Of a DNA stretch of 64,000 bases, positions 22,548 through 35,653 are shown one piece after another. The stretch spans positions 124,001-188,000 of the forward strand of contig DRFO01000043.1 of assembly GCA_011050525.1 (NCBI GenBank), given 5' to 3'. Position numbers and translations under genes: made by a program. The notes below the pieces were generated by a model. That model ran no database searches. It saw nothing but the letters and a program-made list of their open reading frames with translations, and was not told the DNA's origin. Source of the stretch: Halopseudomonas xinjiangensis. Its GTDB lineage: Bacteria; Pseudomonadota; Gammaproteobacteria; Pseudomonadales; Pseudomonadaceae. Within the stretch, counting starts at the first letter, position 1; every line of letters begins with the position of its first letter.

Positions 22548-23435
22548 CTAGTACCACTTTTTGTCACCGGGCGGACGCTTCTTGAACCGCTTCATCGTCC
22601 ACATGTACTGGCTTGGCCAGGCGCGCACATAACGCTCGATCGTCTCACTCATCGCCGCTACCGCTTCCACTTCATCGTCACTGTATAGCGCTTCGGGAGC
22701 TTCTTCCAATATCACTTTGAAACCACTGTTATCCGGTAAGCGGATACAGTGCAGAAACAGGGCCTTGGCCTGTCCGCCTTTCACCAGATTGGGCACGAAT
22801 TTACTGGTCAGCGCCGGTATGCCGAAAAAGGGCACGAACACGCCGCTCTTTAGCGCCGGCTCAGGATCAGCGGGGATCCCGACAGCGCCTCCCTTACGGA
22901 CCTCACGCATGACGCTGATGATACCTTCCCGGGTAGATGCCGCCACCTTGTTTCCCAGCTGAGTGCGCTGGCGCTTGAGCAGATCATCCACCGCCTTCTG
23001 CTTGGGCGGCCGGTAGAAAATGACAGGCGAACACTGCGAACAGTAATAATGGTTGAGCACCTCCCAGTTCCCGAGATGGCTGGTGATGCACACCAGTCCC
23101 TTGCCCGTGGCCAGCGCGTCGTGCAACAGGTGCTCGCCTTCCACTTCCTTGATCAGCGCCAGCGTCTTTGCGGGGGGCCACATCCAAGCACAGGCGCTTT
23201 CCGCCACGCTCCGGCCGGTATCCATCAGGGTTTTGCCAACGAGAAGCCTTAGTTCATCCGCGGAAAGCTCCGGCAGACAGTGGCTCAGATTGATGCGCGC
23301 GACTTCTCTGGAACGATTGGGCAGTTTCCACATCAACCAGCCCACACCCGCCCCTAGGCGCTGCGCCCAGCCGAACGGCAACAGGGAAAACAGTTTGAGA
23401 AATCCGACTATCACAGCACCCTTAAGCCGTTCCAC
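22548..23435 (-). CDS. LpxL/HtrB-type lipid A acyltransferase
   Basis: 295 aa member of the late lipid A acyltransferase family (LpxL/LpxM/HtrB), which adds a secondary acyl chain to lipid A at the inner face of the inner membrane. An N-terminal hydrophobic segment anchors it. The catalytic HX4E motif is in TSHLGNWE; DPEPALKSGVFVPFFG and YMWTMKRFKKRP are family blocks. Whether it transfers laurate or 2-hydroxylaurate cannot be decided from the sequence. Confidence 0.88.
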   Translation of the reverse strand: MERLKGAVIVGFLKLFSLLPFGWAQRLGAGVGWLMWKLPNRSREVARINLSHCLPELSADELRLLVGKTLMDTGRSVAESACAWMWPPAKTLALIKEVEGEHLLHDALATGKGLVCITSHLGNWEVLNHYYCSQCSPVIFYRPPKQKAVDDLLKRQRTQLGNKVAASTREGIISVMREVRKGGAVGIPADPEPALKSGVFVPFFGIPALTSKFVPNLVKGGQAKALFLHCIRLPDNSGFKVILEEAPEALYSDDEVEAVAAMSETIERYVRAWPSQYMWTMKRFKKRPPGDKKWY

Positions 23436-23526
23436 GTATCACTCCGAGTTCATTTAGAAAGCAACATTGTAAAGCGCAAGCGCTGCAGGGGCGAGACGTC
23501 GCGTGTTGCGGTCCAGGATCGCTCGG

Positions 23527-24090
23527 CTATTCAACGAGCTCGCGGTAACGAAAACAATCAACGGTATGGTCCATGACCATGCCGGTGGCCTGCATGAACG
23601 CATAACAAATGGTCGGGCCGACAAAGGTAAAGCCGGCCTTCTTCAGTGCCTTGCTCATGGCCTCGGCTTCCAGGGTAATAGCCGGCACATCGGAAAAACG
23701 TTCGAAATGATTGATCTTCGGTCGCTGCTCGACAAACTGCCAGAGCCATTGGCCCGGATCGGTCTGGCTCGCAAGCGTGAGCCAAGCCGTGGCGTTTTGC
23801 CGGGCGCCCTTCACCTTCAGCCGATTGCGGACAATGCCGGGCTGCTCGAGCAGACGCAACAGGTCAGTATCGGTCTGAGCAGCCATGAAATGGGGATCGA
23901 ATCCCTGATAAACCTCCCGATAATGGTCGCGCTTCTTGAGAATGGTGATCCAGGAAAGACCAGCCTGAAAACCATCAAGCAGCAGTTTCTCGAAGAGCTT
24001 GCCCGAATCATATTCAGGCACACCCCATTCGGTATCGTGATAGTGCTGATAGATCGGGTCGGTCGAACACCATTGGCAGCGCTGGGACAT
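23527..24090 (-). CDS. tag: DNA-3-methyladenine glycosylase I
   Basis: Base-excision repair enzyme that removes 3-methyladenine from DNA. 187 aa helix-hairpin-helix family. Zn-site Cys/His residues near the N-terminus (RCQWCSTDPIYQHYHDTEWG) and at the C-terminus (MVDHTVDCFRY) plus GFQAGLSWITILKKR are diagnostic. The ATG at 24090 is used because the family starts at M-x-RC; the upstream in-frame start at 24144 adds a non-conserved stretch. It diverges from glyQ. Confidence 0.95.
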   Translation of the reverse strand: MSQRCQWCSTDPIYQHYHDTEWGVPEYDSGKLFEKLLLDGFQAGLSWITILKKRDHYREVYQGFDPHFMAAQTDTDLLRLLEQPGIVRNRLKVKGARQNATAWLTLASQTDPGQWLWQFVEQRPKINHFERFSDVPAITLEAEAMSKALKKAGFTFVGPTICYAFMQATGMVMDHTVDCFRYRELVE

Positions 24091-24204
24091 AGGTTTTTCC
24101 AATCCTGTTTTTGATGGGACTGCGGGTTCACCTGGGATGATCACTACGTTGGGATTATAGCCACATCAAGGCAGCCATCCTGTATGTCACCCCCCATCTA
24201 AATG

Positions 24205-24210
24205 TATACT
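24205..24210 (+). promoter_or_regulatory. Possible -10 element for glyQS
   Basis: TATACT about 27 nt before the GTG of glyQ, without a clear -35 hexamer at normal spacing. Weak evidence. Confidence 0.3.
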
Positions 24211-24236
24211 TCCGCCTTTCTTTACAGCCTACCCCG

Positions 24237-25193
24237 GTGAAAAACGTGACTCAGACCAATCCAGCCGTCCACACCTTTCAAGGATTGATCCTTGCCCTGC
24301 AAAGTTATTGGGCCGAGAAGGGCTGCGTTATTTTGCAGCCCTATGACATGGAGATGGGTGCCGGGACCTTCCACACGGCCACCTTCCTGCGTGCCATTGG
24401 GCCTGAAACGTGGAACGCTGCTTATGTGCAGCCCAGCCGACGGCCTGCGGATGGCCGGTATGGCGACAACCCCAACCGTCTTCAGCACTATTATCAGTTC
24501 CAGGTAGTGCTCAAACCGAACCCTGAAGATATCCAGGAGCTTTATCTGGATTCCTTGAGGCACATCGGCGTCGACCCGCTGGTCCATGACATCCGCTTCG
24601 TTGAGGATAATTGGGAATCGCCCACATTGGGCGCCTGGGGTCTGGGCTGGGAGGTGTGGCTAAATGGCATGGAAGTCACCCAGTTCACGTATTTTCAGCA
24701 GGTTGGCGGTGTGGAATGCTACCCGGTCACGGGGGAGATCACCTACGGGCTGGAGCGTTTGGCGATGTATCTACAGGGCGTGGATTCGGTATACGACCTG
24801 GTTTATTCGGACGGTCAGTTCGGCAAGGTTACCTACGGCGACGTGTTCCACCAGAACGAGGTAGAGCAGTCGACCTACAACTTTGAGCACGCCAATGTCG
24901 ACAAGATGTTCGAGTTGTTCGATTTCTACGAAGGCGAAGCCAACCGGCTTATGGCGGTTGACTTGCCGCTCCCGGCCTATGAGATGGTGATCAAGGCATC
25001 CCATACCTTCAATCTGCTAGATGCGCGCAGAGCCATCTCGGTGACCGAACGGCAGCGCTACATTCTGCGTGTGCGCGCTCTGGCCCGGTCGATTGCCCAA
25101 AGTTATCTGATGGCTCGCGCCAGGCTTGGTTTCCCCATGGCTATCCCCGAGCTGCGTGATGAAGTACTGGCCAAACTGAAGGAGGCCGAATGA
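24237..25193 (+). CDS. glyQ: Glycine--tRNA ligase alpha subunit
   Basis: Catalytic subunit of the alpha2-beta2 glycyl-tRNA synthetase. 318 aa, strongly conserved ([49 protein letters not shown]). The start is a GTG at 24237; another GTG three codons later (24246) is possible. The stop overlaps the glyS start. Confidence 0.98.
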   Translation: MKNVTQTNPAVHTFQGLILALQSYWAEKGCVILQPYDMEMGAGTFHTATFLRAIGPETWNAAYVQPSRRPADGRYGDNPNRLQHYYQFQVVLKPNPEDIQELYLDSLRHIGVDPLVHDIRFVEDNWESPTLGAWGLGWEVWLNGMEVTQFTYFQQVGGVECYPVTGEITYGLERLAMYLQGVDSVYDLVYSDGQFGKVTYGDVFHQNEVEQSTYNFEHANVDKMFELFDFYEGEANRLMAVDLPLPAYEMVIKASHTFNLLDARRAISVTERQRYILRVRALARSIAQSYLMARARLGFPMAIPELRDEVLAKLKEAE

Positions 25194-27247
25194 TGCTGGC
25201 TCTCGATTTCCTGGTGGAACTGGGCACTGAAGAGTTGCCTCCAAAAGCACTTAAACGGCTCGGTGAAGCCTTTCTGGACGGTGTAGAGAAGGGCTTGAGG
25301 GAAGCGGGTCTGACCTACGACGCGGCGCGTTACTATGCCGCGCCGCGCCGCCTGGCCATTCTCGTCAACCAGCTCGCCACCCAGCAGCCTGACCGCACCA
25401 ATCAAATGGATGGCCCCCCGGTACAGGCCGCTTTCGACGCGGACGGCCAGCCTACCAAGGCGGCGCAGGGGTTCGCTCGCAAGTGCGGGGTCGAGGTATC
25501 CGAACTGGACCAGACCGGACCCAAGCTGCGCTACCTGCAGAATATTCCCGGCCAGGCCGCATCTGATCTACTGCCCGGCATCGTGGACACCGCTCTGGCT
25601 GCCTTGCCGATTCCCAAGCGCATGCGCTGGGCCTCGCGCAAAACCGAGTTCGTACGGCCTACTCAATGGCTGGTAATGCTCCTGGGAGACTCAATGATTC
25701 CCGGTGAGATTCTAGCCCAGGAGGCTGGAAGAACATCACGGGGCCATCGATTCCATCATCCTGAAGCGGTGCGCATTAGTTCCCCTGCAAGCTATGCGGA
25801 GGACCTGCGCAAGGCCCATGTGGTCACCGACTTTGCCGAACGCCGGGAAATGATCCGCGCGCGCGTTCAGGAGCTTGCCGCCGAGCAGCAGGGCACAGCT
25901 ATCATGCCTGACGATTTGCTCGATGAGGTCACGGCGCTGGTCGAGTGGCCGGTACCCCTGGTATGCCGTTTTGAAGAGCGCTTTCTAGATGTCCCGCAAG
26001 AAGCCTTGATTTCCACCATGCAGGACAACCAGAAATATTTTTGCCTGCTGGATGGGAAGGGTCGTCTGCTGCCGCGTTTTATCACCGTGGCCAACATCGA
26101 AAGTCGTGACCCGGCCCAGATCATTTCCGGCAATGAGAAGGTAGTGCGCCCGCGCCTGACCGACGCCGAATTCTTTTTCAAGCAAGACAAGAAACATCCA
26201 TTGGAAAGCCACAACAAAAGGCTCGCCAACGTTGTGTTTCAGGCTCAGCTGGGCAGTGTTTTCGACAAGGCGCAGCGCGTGTCGAGCCTGGCTGCGTTCA
26301 TTGCCGAGCAGATCGGTGGCGACGCGAACAAGGCTGCTCGCGCAGGGCTGCTCAGCAAATGCGACCTGTCCACCGAGATGGTAGGCGAGTTCCCCGAGCT
26401 GCAGGGCATCGCGGGGTACTATTACGCGTTGCATGACGGCGAAGCTGAGGACGTCGCGCTGGCGCTGAATGAGCAGTACATGCCCAAAGGGGCAGGGGGA
26501 GATCTGCCCGGCACCCTTACCGGCGCAGCGGTGGCCCTGGCAGACAAACTGGACACACTGGTGGGCATCTTCGGCATAGGGATGCTTCCCACCGGCAGCA
26601 AGGATCCCTACGCGCTGCGCCGCGCCGCGCTGGGAATACTGCGGATTCTGATCGAGAAAGGTCTGGAGCTGGACGTGAATGCTGCGATCCAGGTCGCGAT
26701 TGGGCAGTACGCAGAGCGGATCAAGTCAGACGGTTTGCTCCTGCAGGTTCAGGATTTCATCTTCGACCGATTGCGTGCACGCTACGAAGACGAAGGCATA
26801 GACGTGGCGGTTTACCAGTCCGTCCGTGCGGTTACTCCCCATTCCCCCCTAGACTTCGACCAGCGGGTTCAGGCCGTGCAGGCCTTCCGGCGGCTGCCCG
26901 AGGCCGAGGCGCTCGCCGCCGCCAACAAGCGGGTTGCTAATATCCTGTCCAAGGCGGACATTGCGGTCAGCCTGACGGTGGATTCAGGGCTACTTGAGGA
27001 ACAAGCGGAAATGGCCTTGGCAGAGGCTGTCCAGAAGGCCGAAGACAGGGTGGTGCCCCTGGCTTCAAGCCGCCAGTACCAGTCGAGCCTGGAAGCTCTG
27101 GCGGGCCTTAGGGAGCCGGTAGATGGGTTTTTTGATCAGGTGCTGGTCAACGCCGAGGACCCAGCGGTAAAAGGTAACCGTTACGCACTGCTGGCTCGTT
27201 TGCGCGGCTTGTTTCTAGGCGTAGCAGACATCTCGTTACTGGGTTGA
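25190..27247 (+). CDS. glyS: Glycine--tRNA ligase beta subunit
   Basis: tRNA-binding subunit of glycyl-tRNA synthetase. 685 aa, full length. Begins [17 protein letters not shown], typical of GlyS, and contains [20 protein letters not shown] and [18 protein letters not shown]; an HD-like region and the C-terminal DALR-type domain follow. Two adjacent ATGs (25190, 25193) are both possible. The stop is followed 26 nt later by gmhB. Confidence 0.98.
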   Translation: MMLALDFLVELGTEELPPKALKRLGEAFLDGVEKGLREAGLTYDAARYYAAPRRLAILVNQLATQQPDRTNQMDGPPVQAAFDADGQPTKAAQGFARKCGVEVSELDQTGPKLRYLQNIPGQAASDLLPGIVDTALAALPIPKRMRWASRKTEFVRPTQWLVMLLGDSMIPGEILAQEAGRTSRGHRFHHPEAVRISSPASYAEDLRKAHVVTDFAERREMIRARVQELAAEQQGTAIMPDDLLDEVTALVEWPVPLVCRFEERFLDVPQEALISTMQDNQKYFCLLDGKGRLLPRFITVANIESRDPAQIISGNEKVVRPRLTDAEFFFKQDKKHPLESHNKRLANVVFQAQLGSVFDKAQRVSSLAAFIAEQIGGDANKAARAGLLSKCDLSTEMVGEFPELQGIAGYYYALHDGEAEDVALALNEQYMPKGAGGDLPGTLTGAAVALADKLDTLVGIFGIGMLPTGSKDPYALRRAALGILRILIEKGLELDVNAAIQVAIGQYAERIKSDGLLLQVQDFIFDRLRARYEDEGIDVAVYQSVRAVTPHSPLDFDQRVQAVQAFRRLPEAEALAAANKRVANILSKADIAVSLTVDSGLLEEQAEMALAEAVQKAEDRVVPLASSRQYQSSLEALAGLREPVDGFFDQVLVNAEDPAVKGNRYALLARLRGLFLGVADISLLG

Positions 27248-27273
27248 AACCACCCGAAACGGCAGGAAGCTTG

Positions 27274-27807
27274 ATGAAGCTAATCATTCTCGACCGCGAT
27301 GGTGTAATCAATCAGGACTCCGATGAATTCATCAAAACCCTGGATGAATGGATACCCTTGCCAGGTTCAATCGAGGCTATCGCGCGGCTCAGCAAAGCTG
27401 GCTGGACCATAGCGATAGCCACTAATCAGTCCGGCTTAGCGCGCGGCCTTGTCAGTCCAGCGGTGCTGCAAAGCATGCATCAACGACTTGTGAGTCTGGT
27501 AGAAGAGCAGGGGGGTCGTGTCGATTTTATCCACCATTGCCCACACGGACCAGATGATGGTTGTGACTGCCGTAAGCCCCTGCCGGGATTGTTTACTCAG
27601 ATATCCGATGCACTTGATTGTCGCCTGAACAATGTACCCACGGTGGGAGACAGCCTCCGCGATTTGCAGGCTGGGGTAGCGGTTGGCTGCAGACCGTACC
27701 TGGTTCGCACTGGCAAAGGACGACTGACTGAACAGAAACCGTTGCCAACCGGCACACTGATATTCGATGATCTCGCGGCCGTCGTCGACCACCTTCTGGA
27801 AGCTTGA
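27274..27807 (+). CDS. gmhB: D-glycero-D-manno-heptose-1,7-bisphosphate 7-phosphatase
   Basis: HAD-family phosphatase in ADP-heptose synthesis for the LPS inner core. 177 aa. Nucleophile motif DRDGVIN (residues 7-13), ATNQSGLARG, the zinc-binding loop CPHGPDDGCDCRKP with three Cys and one His, and VGDSLRDLQAG. The ATG at 27274 has CAGGAAG upstream; the earlier in-frame start overlaps glyS and is not conserved. Confidence 0.95.
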   Translation: MKLIILDRDGVINQDSDEFIKTLDEWIPLPGSIEAIARLSKAGWTIAIATNQSGLARGLVSPAVLQSMHQRLVSLVEEQGGRVDFIHHCPHGPDDGCDCRKPLPGLFTQISDALDCRLNNVPTVGDSLRDLQAGVAVGCRPYLVRTGKGRLTEQKPLPTGTLIFDDLAAVVDHLLEA

Positions 27808-27810
27808 AAC

Positions 27811-28560
27811 ATGTCTTTTCTGATGCCCGTGCGCGTCACGCTGTTCTATCTGCTGCTCGCTTCAACTGCCGCTATCTGGGGGCTTTTGATGCTCATTATT
27901 GCTCCTTTTTTGCCGTATCGCTGGCGTTTCACGCTAATCGTAGGATGGTGGAGCCGAGCCGCTGTCTGGCTGGCCAAACACCTGGTGGGGATTCGCTATG
28001 AGGTGATTGGCCGGGAGAACATTCCCGATCAGGCTGGAGTAATTCTGGCCAATCATCAGAGCACCTGGGAGACATTCTTCCTGCAACAGGTGTTCAGGCC
28101 CCAAACGCAGCTGATTAAAAAAGAGCTGTTGTATGTACCCTTTTTTGGCTGGGCATTTGCCCTGGCCAAGCCCATTGCCATTGATCGGGCCAAGGGACGT
28201 GATTCGCTCAAACAGCTTGCGTCGATCGGCGGCAAGCGCCTGGCTGAGGGTATATGGATTCTCGTCTTTCCAGAGGGCACCCGGGTGCTTCCGGGGGCGC
28301 CTATCAAGTTCTCACGGGGCGGAACGGCCTTGGCATGTGCTAACCAGGCTCCGGTCATTCCCGTGGCCCATAATGCTGGTGAGTTCTGGCCCAAGGTTGG
28401 TTGGGGTAAACGTCCTGGCACCGTTACCGTGATGATAGGTCCAGCCTTGCACCCTAAAGGCGCTGATCCACGTTCTATCGTGGAACTCAACAAACGTGCC
28501 GAGGAGTGGGTAAACGAAGCAATGCAGACGATCAATAGCCGTGAACAGCGCCTTGGTTAG
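27811..28560 (+). CDS. plsC: 1-acylglycerol-3-phosphate O-acyltransferase (PlsC family)
   Basis: Inner-membrane enzyme that acylates lysophosphatidic acid to phosphatidic acid. 249 aa. Two N-terminal hydrophobic stretches, then the acyltransferase motif NHQSTWE (HX4E), a second motif KKELLYVPFFGWAFA, FPEGTR and VPVAHN-type block (IPVAHNAGEFW). It lies 3 nt after gmhB. A terminator follows about 125 nt downstream, shared with gyrB. Confidence 0.93.
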   Translation: MSFLMPVRVTLFYLLLASTAAIWGLLMLIIAPFLPYRWRFTLIVGWWSRAAVWLAKHLVGIRYEVIGRENIPDQAGVILANHQSTWETFFLQQVFRPQTQLIKKELLYVPFFGWAFALAKPIAIDRAKGRDSLKQLASIGGKRLAEGIWILVFPEGTRVLPGAPIKFSRGGTALACANQAPVIPVAHNAGEFWPKVGWGKRPGTVTVMIGPALHPKGADPRSIVELNKRAEEWVNEAMQTINSREQRLG

Positions 28561-28686
28561 GTTGCTGTATGGCAAGCGGAAATCGCTCGGGACGATGGTC
28601 TGTCTTTGCTAGGTCGTTTGGCAGTCCAGCTTAGATGTAAATTAAACGCGCAGCATCTATTAACATATTGATTTATAACGATAAAT

Positions 28687-28714
28687 AAAAACCCGGCTCG
28701 AAGTCCGGGTTTTT
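28687..28714. terminator. Bidirectional terminator between plsC and gyrB
   Basis: Stem AAAAACCCGG / CCGGGTTTTT with an 8 nt loop, flanked by A-run and T-run so it can work on both converging transcripts. The rest of the 180 bp gap (28561-28740) shows nothing I recognise. Confidence 0.9.
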
Positions 28715-28740
28715 ATCAGCTCTAAGATCAGTCAGCTAGC

Positions 28741-31161
<2,421 letters not shown>

Positions 31162-31173
31162 TCACTCCAGACA

Positions 31174-32268
31174 TCATTCGGTCTGCACAATTCGACCATG
31201 TTCCACGTGGAACATGGTCCTAGGTGTATCCTGTTGCCAGCTATTGGAAAGCTGATGTGCATCTACGCAGCTTATAAAAACTTGGCATTCGAGGTTCTCA
31301 AGCAAAGTACACAGGGCATCACGGTGCTGGGCGTCCAGTTCCGATGGCAAGTCGTCCACCAGAAATATGCAGTCCAGATGCCGGCCACTCTCTTTTAGAA
31401 GGTGCCCTTGGGCTATCTTAAGCGCACACACAACGAGCTTCTGTTGCCCCCGGGAAAGCACATCGACTGCGTTCAGTCCCTTGATCCGTAACCTGAGGTC
31501 GGCGCGCTGAGGACCAGACTGAGTGTGCCCAATTTGCAGATCTCTAGCGAACTGCGAATCCAGGACATCACCTAGTGCCCGCTCCTTGTCCCACCCGCGA
31601 TAGTAACTAAGCGTCAACCCGTCCAGATCAATCAACTGACCGAGAACGCGTTCGAATGCGGGCTTGAGCCTTAACAAATAGGCCTGCCGGAAATCATCTA
31701 TGCGCTCGCTAGCCTGGACCAGCTCAAGATCCCAGGGCATCACAGCAGAACGCTCGATTCTACCACGTCGGAGCAGTGAATTCCGTTGCTTAAGGCTTTT
31801 TTGCAGCCTCTGCCACATGGCAAGAAACTGATGTTCCACGTGGAACACGCCCCAGTCCAGATATTGTCGGCGTTGCTTTGGCGCCCCTTCCAGCAACCGA
31901 AAGCTATCCGGATTGATCAATTGCAACGGGAGTGTCTCCGCCAGCTCAGCCGTCGCACGGACAGCCTGTCCGTTGATGCGTATCTGATACTCTGCTTGCC
32001 GGGTTCGAGTAATACCCATGGAACAAAGCTGGCCGGAATTCAGGATAACTTCACCGAATACTGTGCAGGCTTCCTGCTCATGTTGTATGACTGGTTGCAG
32101 ACGTGTACTACGAAAAGAGCGGGCCAACCCAAGTATATGAACTGCCTCAAGGAGGCTGGTCTTGCCACTGCCGTTGGGCCCGGAAATGATATTAATGCGA
32201 GGAGAAGGGTAGAGAGTCACCGGGTGCAGATTGCGCACCGCGGTGACGGACAAACGCTTGATGGGCAT
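31174..32268 (-). CDS. recF: DNA replication and repair protein RecF
   Basis: SMC-like ATPase that helps load RecA at gaps. 364 aa. Walker [17 protein letters not shown] signature [14 protein letters not shown] and Walker [13 protein letters not shown]. Start at 32268 lies 7 nt after the dnaN stop; the upstream in-frame ATG overlaps dnaN and is unlikely. The gene contains two perfect 16 bp parS sites, read as F142-H146 and F353-H357 (FHVEH both times). Confidence 0.97.
   Translation of the reverse strand: MPIKRLSVTAVRNLHPVTLYPSPRINIISGPNGSGKTSLLEAVHILGLARSFRSTRLQPVIQHEQEACTVFGEVILNSGQLCSMGITRTRQAEYQIRINGQAVRATAELAETLPLQLINPDSFRLLEGAPKQRRQYLDWGVFHVEHQFLAMWQRLQKSLKQRNSLLRRGRIERSAVMPWDLELVQASERIDDFRQAYLLRLKPAFERVLGQLIDLDGLTLSYYRGWDKERALGDVLDSQFARDLQIGHTQSGPQRADLRLRIKGLNAVDVLSRGQQKLVVCALKIAQGHLLKESGRHLDCIFLVDDLPSELDAQHRDALCTLLENLECQVFISCVDAHQLSNSWQQDTPRTMFHVEHGRIVQTE
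31199..31214. promoter_or_regulatory. parS: parS site in the 3' end of recF
   Basis: Perfect 16 bp palindrome TGTTCCACGTGGAACA, the pseudomonad form of the ParB-binding site. Encodes part of MFHVEH at RecF residues 352-357. ParB is encoded 12 kb away. Confidence 0.93.
31832..31847. promoter_or_regulatory. parS: parS site inside recF
   Basis: Second perfect copy of TGTTCCACGTGGAACA, 633 bp from the first. It encodes FHVEH at RecF residues 142-146 in the same codon phase as the first site. Confidence 0.93.
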
Positions 32269-32275
32269 CTGGGTG

Positions 32276-33379
32276 TTAGAGACGCATCGGCATAACAACG
32301 TAAACGCTGTCGTCGGTTTCGGATTCCTGAACCAGCGCGCTGCTGTTAGCGTCAGAGAGGATCATCTTGATTTGTTCGTTGCTCAACACGTTCATGACGT
32401 CCAGCAGATAGCTTACGTTGAAGCCAATCTCCAGCGAGCCGCCAGCGTAATCCACGCCAATCTCTTCTTCAGCCTCTTCCTGCTCAGGGTTATTCGCTTG
32501 TATCTTCAGCTGGGCATCGCTCAGCATCAGCCGAATCCCGCGATATTTTTCATTGGACAGGATGGCAGTACGCGCAAACGCATTACGCAGCGTCTGGCGA
32601 TCAGCTAACACGATCTTGTCACCACCACGGGGCAGAACGCGCTCGTAATCAGGAAACTTGCCGTCGACCAGCTTAGACGTGAAAGTGAAATCACCAGTGG
32701 TCGCTCTGATGTGGTGGGTGCCAAGGGTAATGTTTACCAGGTCATCCGCTTCACCAAGCAACCTGGCGAGCTCCAGGATGCCCTTGCGCGGCACGATTAA
32801 CTGGTAGCGATCCTGATAATCAATACCCGCATCTACGGTACACATGGCCATCCGGTGCCCGTCAGTGGCAACCGCTCGCAATTGCCCTTTGTTTATCTCA
32901 AGCAGCATGCCATTCAGATAGTAACGTACGTCCTGCTGCGCCATGGCAAAGCTGGTGCGCTCGATCAGGCGCCGAAGCTTGTTCTGCCCGATAGCGAAAC
33001 TCATGGCACCAGGGCCGTCTTCAACATTCGGAAAATCAGTGGCCGGAAGCGTGGCGAGCGTAAAGCGGCTCCGGCCTGCCTTGATGATCGCTTTGCCTTC
33101 TTCGACCTTGAGCGTCATGGTCGAGTCATCGGGAAGCGATTTGCAGATATCCATCAGTTTGCGTGCCGGCACCGTTATCTCACCGGCAATGGCCGCCTCC
33201 TCAAGACTGATCCTACCTACCAATTCGACCTCAAGATCAGTCCCGGTCAGGGACAAGGTATTACCATCTACCACCAATAACACATTGGACAAGACGGGTA
33301 ATGTCTGCCGGCGTTCCACTACTCCCGCTACTAGTTGCAGGGGTTTCAACAGGGCTTCGCGCTGTATCGTGAATTGCAT
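32276..33379 (-). CDS. dnaN: DNA polymerase III beta sliding clamp
   Basis: Ring-shaped processivity clamp. 367 aa, three clamp subdomains, ending in the hydrophobic tail YVVMPMRL typical of DnaN. The ATG at 33379 ([15 protein letters not shown]) with GAAGGAAG upstream is the start; the longer frame into the dnaA-dnaN gap is not conserved. 54 nt follow dnaA. Confidence 0.98.
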   Translation of the reverse strand: MQFTIQREALLKPLQLVAGVVERRQTLPVLSNVLLVVDGNTLSLTGTDLEVELVGRISLEEAAIAGEITVPARKLMDICKSLPDDSTMTLKVEEGKAIIKAGRSRFTLATLPATDFPNVEDGPGAMSFAIGQNKLRRLIERTSFAMAQQDVRYYLNGMLLEINKGQLRAVATDGHRMAMCTVDAGIDYQDRYQLIVPRKGILELARLLGEADDLVNITLGTHHIRATTGDFTFTSKLVDGKFPDYERVLPRGGDKIVLADRQTLRNAFARTAILSNEKYRGIRLMLSDAQLKIQANNPEQEEAEEEIGVDYAGGSLEIGFNVSYLLDVMNVLSNEQIKMILSDANSSALVQESETDDSVYVVMPMRL

Positions 33380-33433
33380 TGTCTTCCTTCGACCTCGTGC
33401 AGGATGGCATATATGCTGAACGGCAACCACTCA

Positions 33434-34921
33434 TCAGGTGGTCAATGTCCTCAGCAGGTTTTTATAGTCTTCGCGGATATCGGCGTCTATTTCGCGCAGC
33501 TCTGCTATCTTCCGCGTCGCATGCAGTACAGTAGTGTGATCGCGCCCGCCAAAGGCATCACCAATTTCCGGAAGGCTGTGATTTGTCAGCTCCTTGGACA
33601 AGGCCATGGCTACCTGCCGGGGACGCGCTACAGACCTGGAGCGTCGCTTGGATAGCACGTCGGACATTTTGATCTTGTAGTATTCCGCGACGGTGCGCTG
33701 AATATTGTCGATGCTGACCAGTTTGTCCCGTAGTGCGAGCAAATCCTTGAGCGACTCACGTATCAGCTCGATGGTGATGTCTCTGCCCATGAAGTGCGCA
33801 CTCGCTATAACCCGTTTAAGGGCTCCTTCCAGTTCACGCACATTGGAACGAATACGCTGCGCAATGAAGAAGGCGGCATCATGGGGAAGATCCACCCTCG
33901 ATTGCTCGGCCTTCTTCATCAATATCGCGACCCGGGTCTCCAGCTCAGGCGGCTCGACCGCTACTGTCAGCCCCCAACCGAAGCGAGATTTAAGTCGCTC
34001 TTCCAGGCCATCGATTTCCTTGGGATATCTGTCACTGGTAAGAATCACCTGCTGATTGCCTTCAAGCAACGCATTGAAGGTGTGAAAGAACTCCTCCTGG
34101 GAACGCTCCTTCTTGGCGAAAAACTGGATGTCATCAATGAGCAGCGCATCAACTGATCGGTAGTAGCGCTTGAAGTCATTGATGGCATTCATCTGCAGCG
34201 CCTTGACCATATCAGCTACAAAGCGCTCCGAGTGCAGATATACAATCTTGGCGGCCGGGTTCTTTTTCAACAGGTGATTGCCCACCGCGTGCATAAGATG
34301 GGTTTTACCCAAGCCCACCCCCCCATAGAGGAAAAGCGGGTTATAGCCGTGTTTGGGATTATCAGCGACCTGCCATGCCGCAGCGCGAGCAAGCTGGTTC
34401 GACTTGCCTTCGACGAAATTTTCGAAGGTGAAACTTCTGTTCAAATAACTGGTGTGCTTGACCACCGTAGAACCGGAATGGTCAGCCCGTGGCGGCGGAT
34501 GCGGATCATCATCAGGAGCGCGTTGGCCGTTAGGCCCCGGCTCGGGTTGAAACCCCTGCGCCGCTACCTGAGCCCTGGGCGAAACAGGAGCTGTTACCGC
34601 AGGCTCGATCGGCTGCGCAGTTCCTTGGCTGGCAGGATGACTGGGCGTTCTCGTTGGACTTGTTCCGGCAGTGGTGCGGCGACTACCGATCAGCAACGAA
34701 ATCAACGGAGCCTGCCCCTGGGACAGGTCGTCAAGCAACTCCTGGATCCGATTGAGGTATTTATCATTGACCCAATCGAGTACAAAACGGTTAGGCGCAT
34801 AGAGACGCAGCTCGCTCTGGTCGCCATCCACCTGTAACGGTCGAATCCAGGTGTTGAACTGTTGCGATGGAAGCTCATCACGCAGAAAATCGATGCATTG
34901 CTGCCAGAGTACAACGGACAC
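33434..34921 (-). CDS. dnaA: Chromosomal replication initiator DnaA
   Basis: AAA+ initiator that binds DnaA boxes and melts oriC. 495 aa. Domain I (1-80, [25 protein letters not shown]), a variable Pro-rich linker (about 85-165), domain III with Walker [14 protein letters not shown] and Walker B LLIDDIQF, domain IV DNA-binding signature [11 protein letters not shown]. The start is GTG at 34921. A DnaA box in the promoter region suggests autoregulation. Confidence 0.99.
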   Translation of the reverse strand: MSVVLWQQCIDFLRDELPSQQFNTWIRPLQVDGDQSELRLYAPNRFVLDWVNDKYLNRIQELLDDLSQGQAPLISLLIGSRRTTAGTSPTRTPSHPASQGTAQPIEPAVTAPVSPRAQVAAQGFQPEPGPNGQRAPDDDPHPPPRADHSGSTVVKHTSYLNRSFTFENFVEGKSNQLARAAAWQVADNPKHGYNPLFLYGGVGLGKTHLMHAVGNHLLKKNPAAKIVYLHSERFVADMVKALQMNAINDFKRYYRSVDALLIDDIQFFAKKERSQEEFFHTFNALLEGNQQVILTSDRYPKEIDGLEERLKSRFGWGLTVAVEPPELETRVAILMKKAEQSRVDLPHDAAFFIAQRIRSNVRELEGALKRVIASAHFMGRDITIELIRESLKDLLALRDKLVSIDNIQRTVAEYYKIKMSDVLSKRRSRSVARPRQVAMALSKELTNHSLPEIGDAFGGRDHTTVLHATRKIAELREIDADIREDYKNLLRTLTT

Positions 34922-35014
34922 TAAATTCCCCCGGTACGCTAAACCTAAGCGGCTTGTTTTTGGATGAAACAGTGCACGTCACTGTGCAGCCATTCCGGTA
35001 ACGCCAAGCTGCCT

Positions 35015-35043
35015 ATTCTAGCCGTTCACTCAGCAGTTATCCA
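35015..35043 (-). promoter_or_regulatory. Possible dnaA promoter overlapped by a DnaA box
   Basis: On the minus strand, -10 TAGAAT at 35020-35015 with a 17 nt spacer places the -35 (TGGATA, poor) inside the DnaA box at 35037-35045. The site would let DnaA block its own transcription. Promoter assignment is inference. Confidence 0.45.
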
Positions 35044-35423
35044 CACCGATCAGCGCCGGTAGCTGAAGGAAAATTGCCCGGATCGAATCCAAAAATCTGT
35101 GCCTAAAATGGCAGGACCCTTGCATAACGCGGCCTCAAAGGTTGTGGACAAGAAGCCAGGAGGCTTGTGCACAAGCCTGTGGGCATTTAGGCGTCAAACC
35201 CGCCTGTGGATATCTATCCATCTTATCCACAAAAAACAAACAGCAATTGCTCCCCTTTAAAACAGGATTTCCAATGACTTTTACCCCAGCTCAATGCCAC
35301 GGATCACACCGCTTGCAGCGACCAGTCCACAGAAAAGTTGCCCTACATTAAGATCTAATTAATCAATCTCTTTTAAAGAATTGATTTTATATTGTTTTTC
35401 TTACACTCACTGTCCAAATCAAA

Positions 35424-35452
35424 TTGACCTTCGATATCTTATTCTCTAGAAT
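35424..35452 (+). promoter_or_regulatory. rpmH operon promoter
   Basis: TTGACC, 17 nt spacer, TAGAAT: a near-consensus sigma-70 promoter about 58 nt before the rpmH start, driving rpmH-rnpA-yidD-yidC. Confidence 0.8.
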
Positions 35453-35509
35453 CACCGGTCCCTTGAAAGGGCTCATTGGCTCTGACGTGAATTACTCAGG
35501 TATCTGAAG

Positions 35510-35644
35510 ATGAAAAGAACTTTCCAACCCAGCGTTTTGAAACGCAAGCGTAACCATGGTTTTCGTGCTCGTATGGCTACCAAAAACGGTCGTGCCGTTT
35601 TGGCCCGTCGTCGTGCAAAAGGCCGCAAGCTTCTGTCAGCTTAA
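35510..35644 (+). CDS. rpmH: 50S ribosomal protein L34
   Basis: 44 aa, highly basic ribosomal protein of the large subunit. Sequence begins [20 protein letters not shown] and ends KLLSA, as in all L34. First gene rightward from oriC. The ribosome-binding site is weak (TCTGAAG just before the ATG). rnpA starts 9 nt after its stop. Confidence 0.99.
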   Translation: MKRTFQPSVLKRKRNHGFRARMATKNGRAVLARRRAKGRKLLSA

Positions 35645-35653
35645 GACCCGAGA

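Larger units (their letters stand above)
34922..35509. other. oriC: Replication origin oriC (dnaA-rpmH intergenic)
   Basis: 588 bp gene-free region between divergent dnaA and rpmH, where pseudomonad oriC lies. It holds two consensus DnaA boxes TTATCCACA (+ strand, 35037-35045 and 35223-35231), near-matches TTGTCCACA (minus, 35143-35151) and ATATCCACA (minus, 35205-35213), a weak TTGTGCACA (35165-35173), and an AT-rich stretch at about 35343-35415 that could be the unwinding element. An inverted repeat AATCAAT/ATTGATT (35361-35367, 35380-35386) lies in the AT-rich part. Confidence 0.92.

Noticed and set aside
35142..35351. 69-codon frame in oriC
   Set aside because: Lies across DnaA boxes in the origin and resembles no protein.
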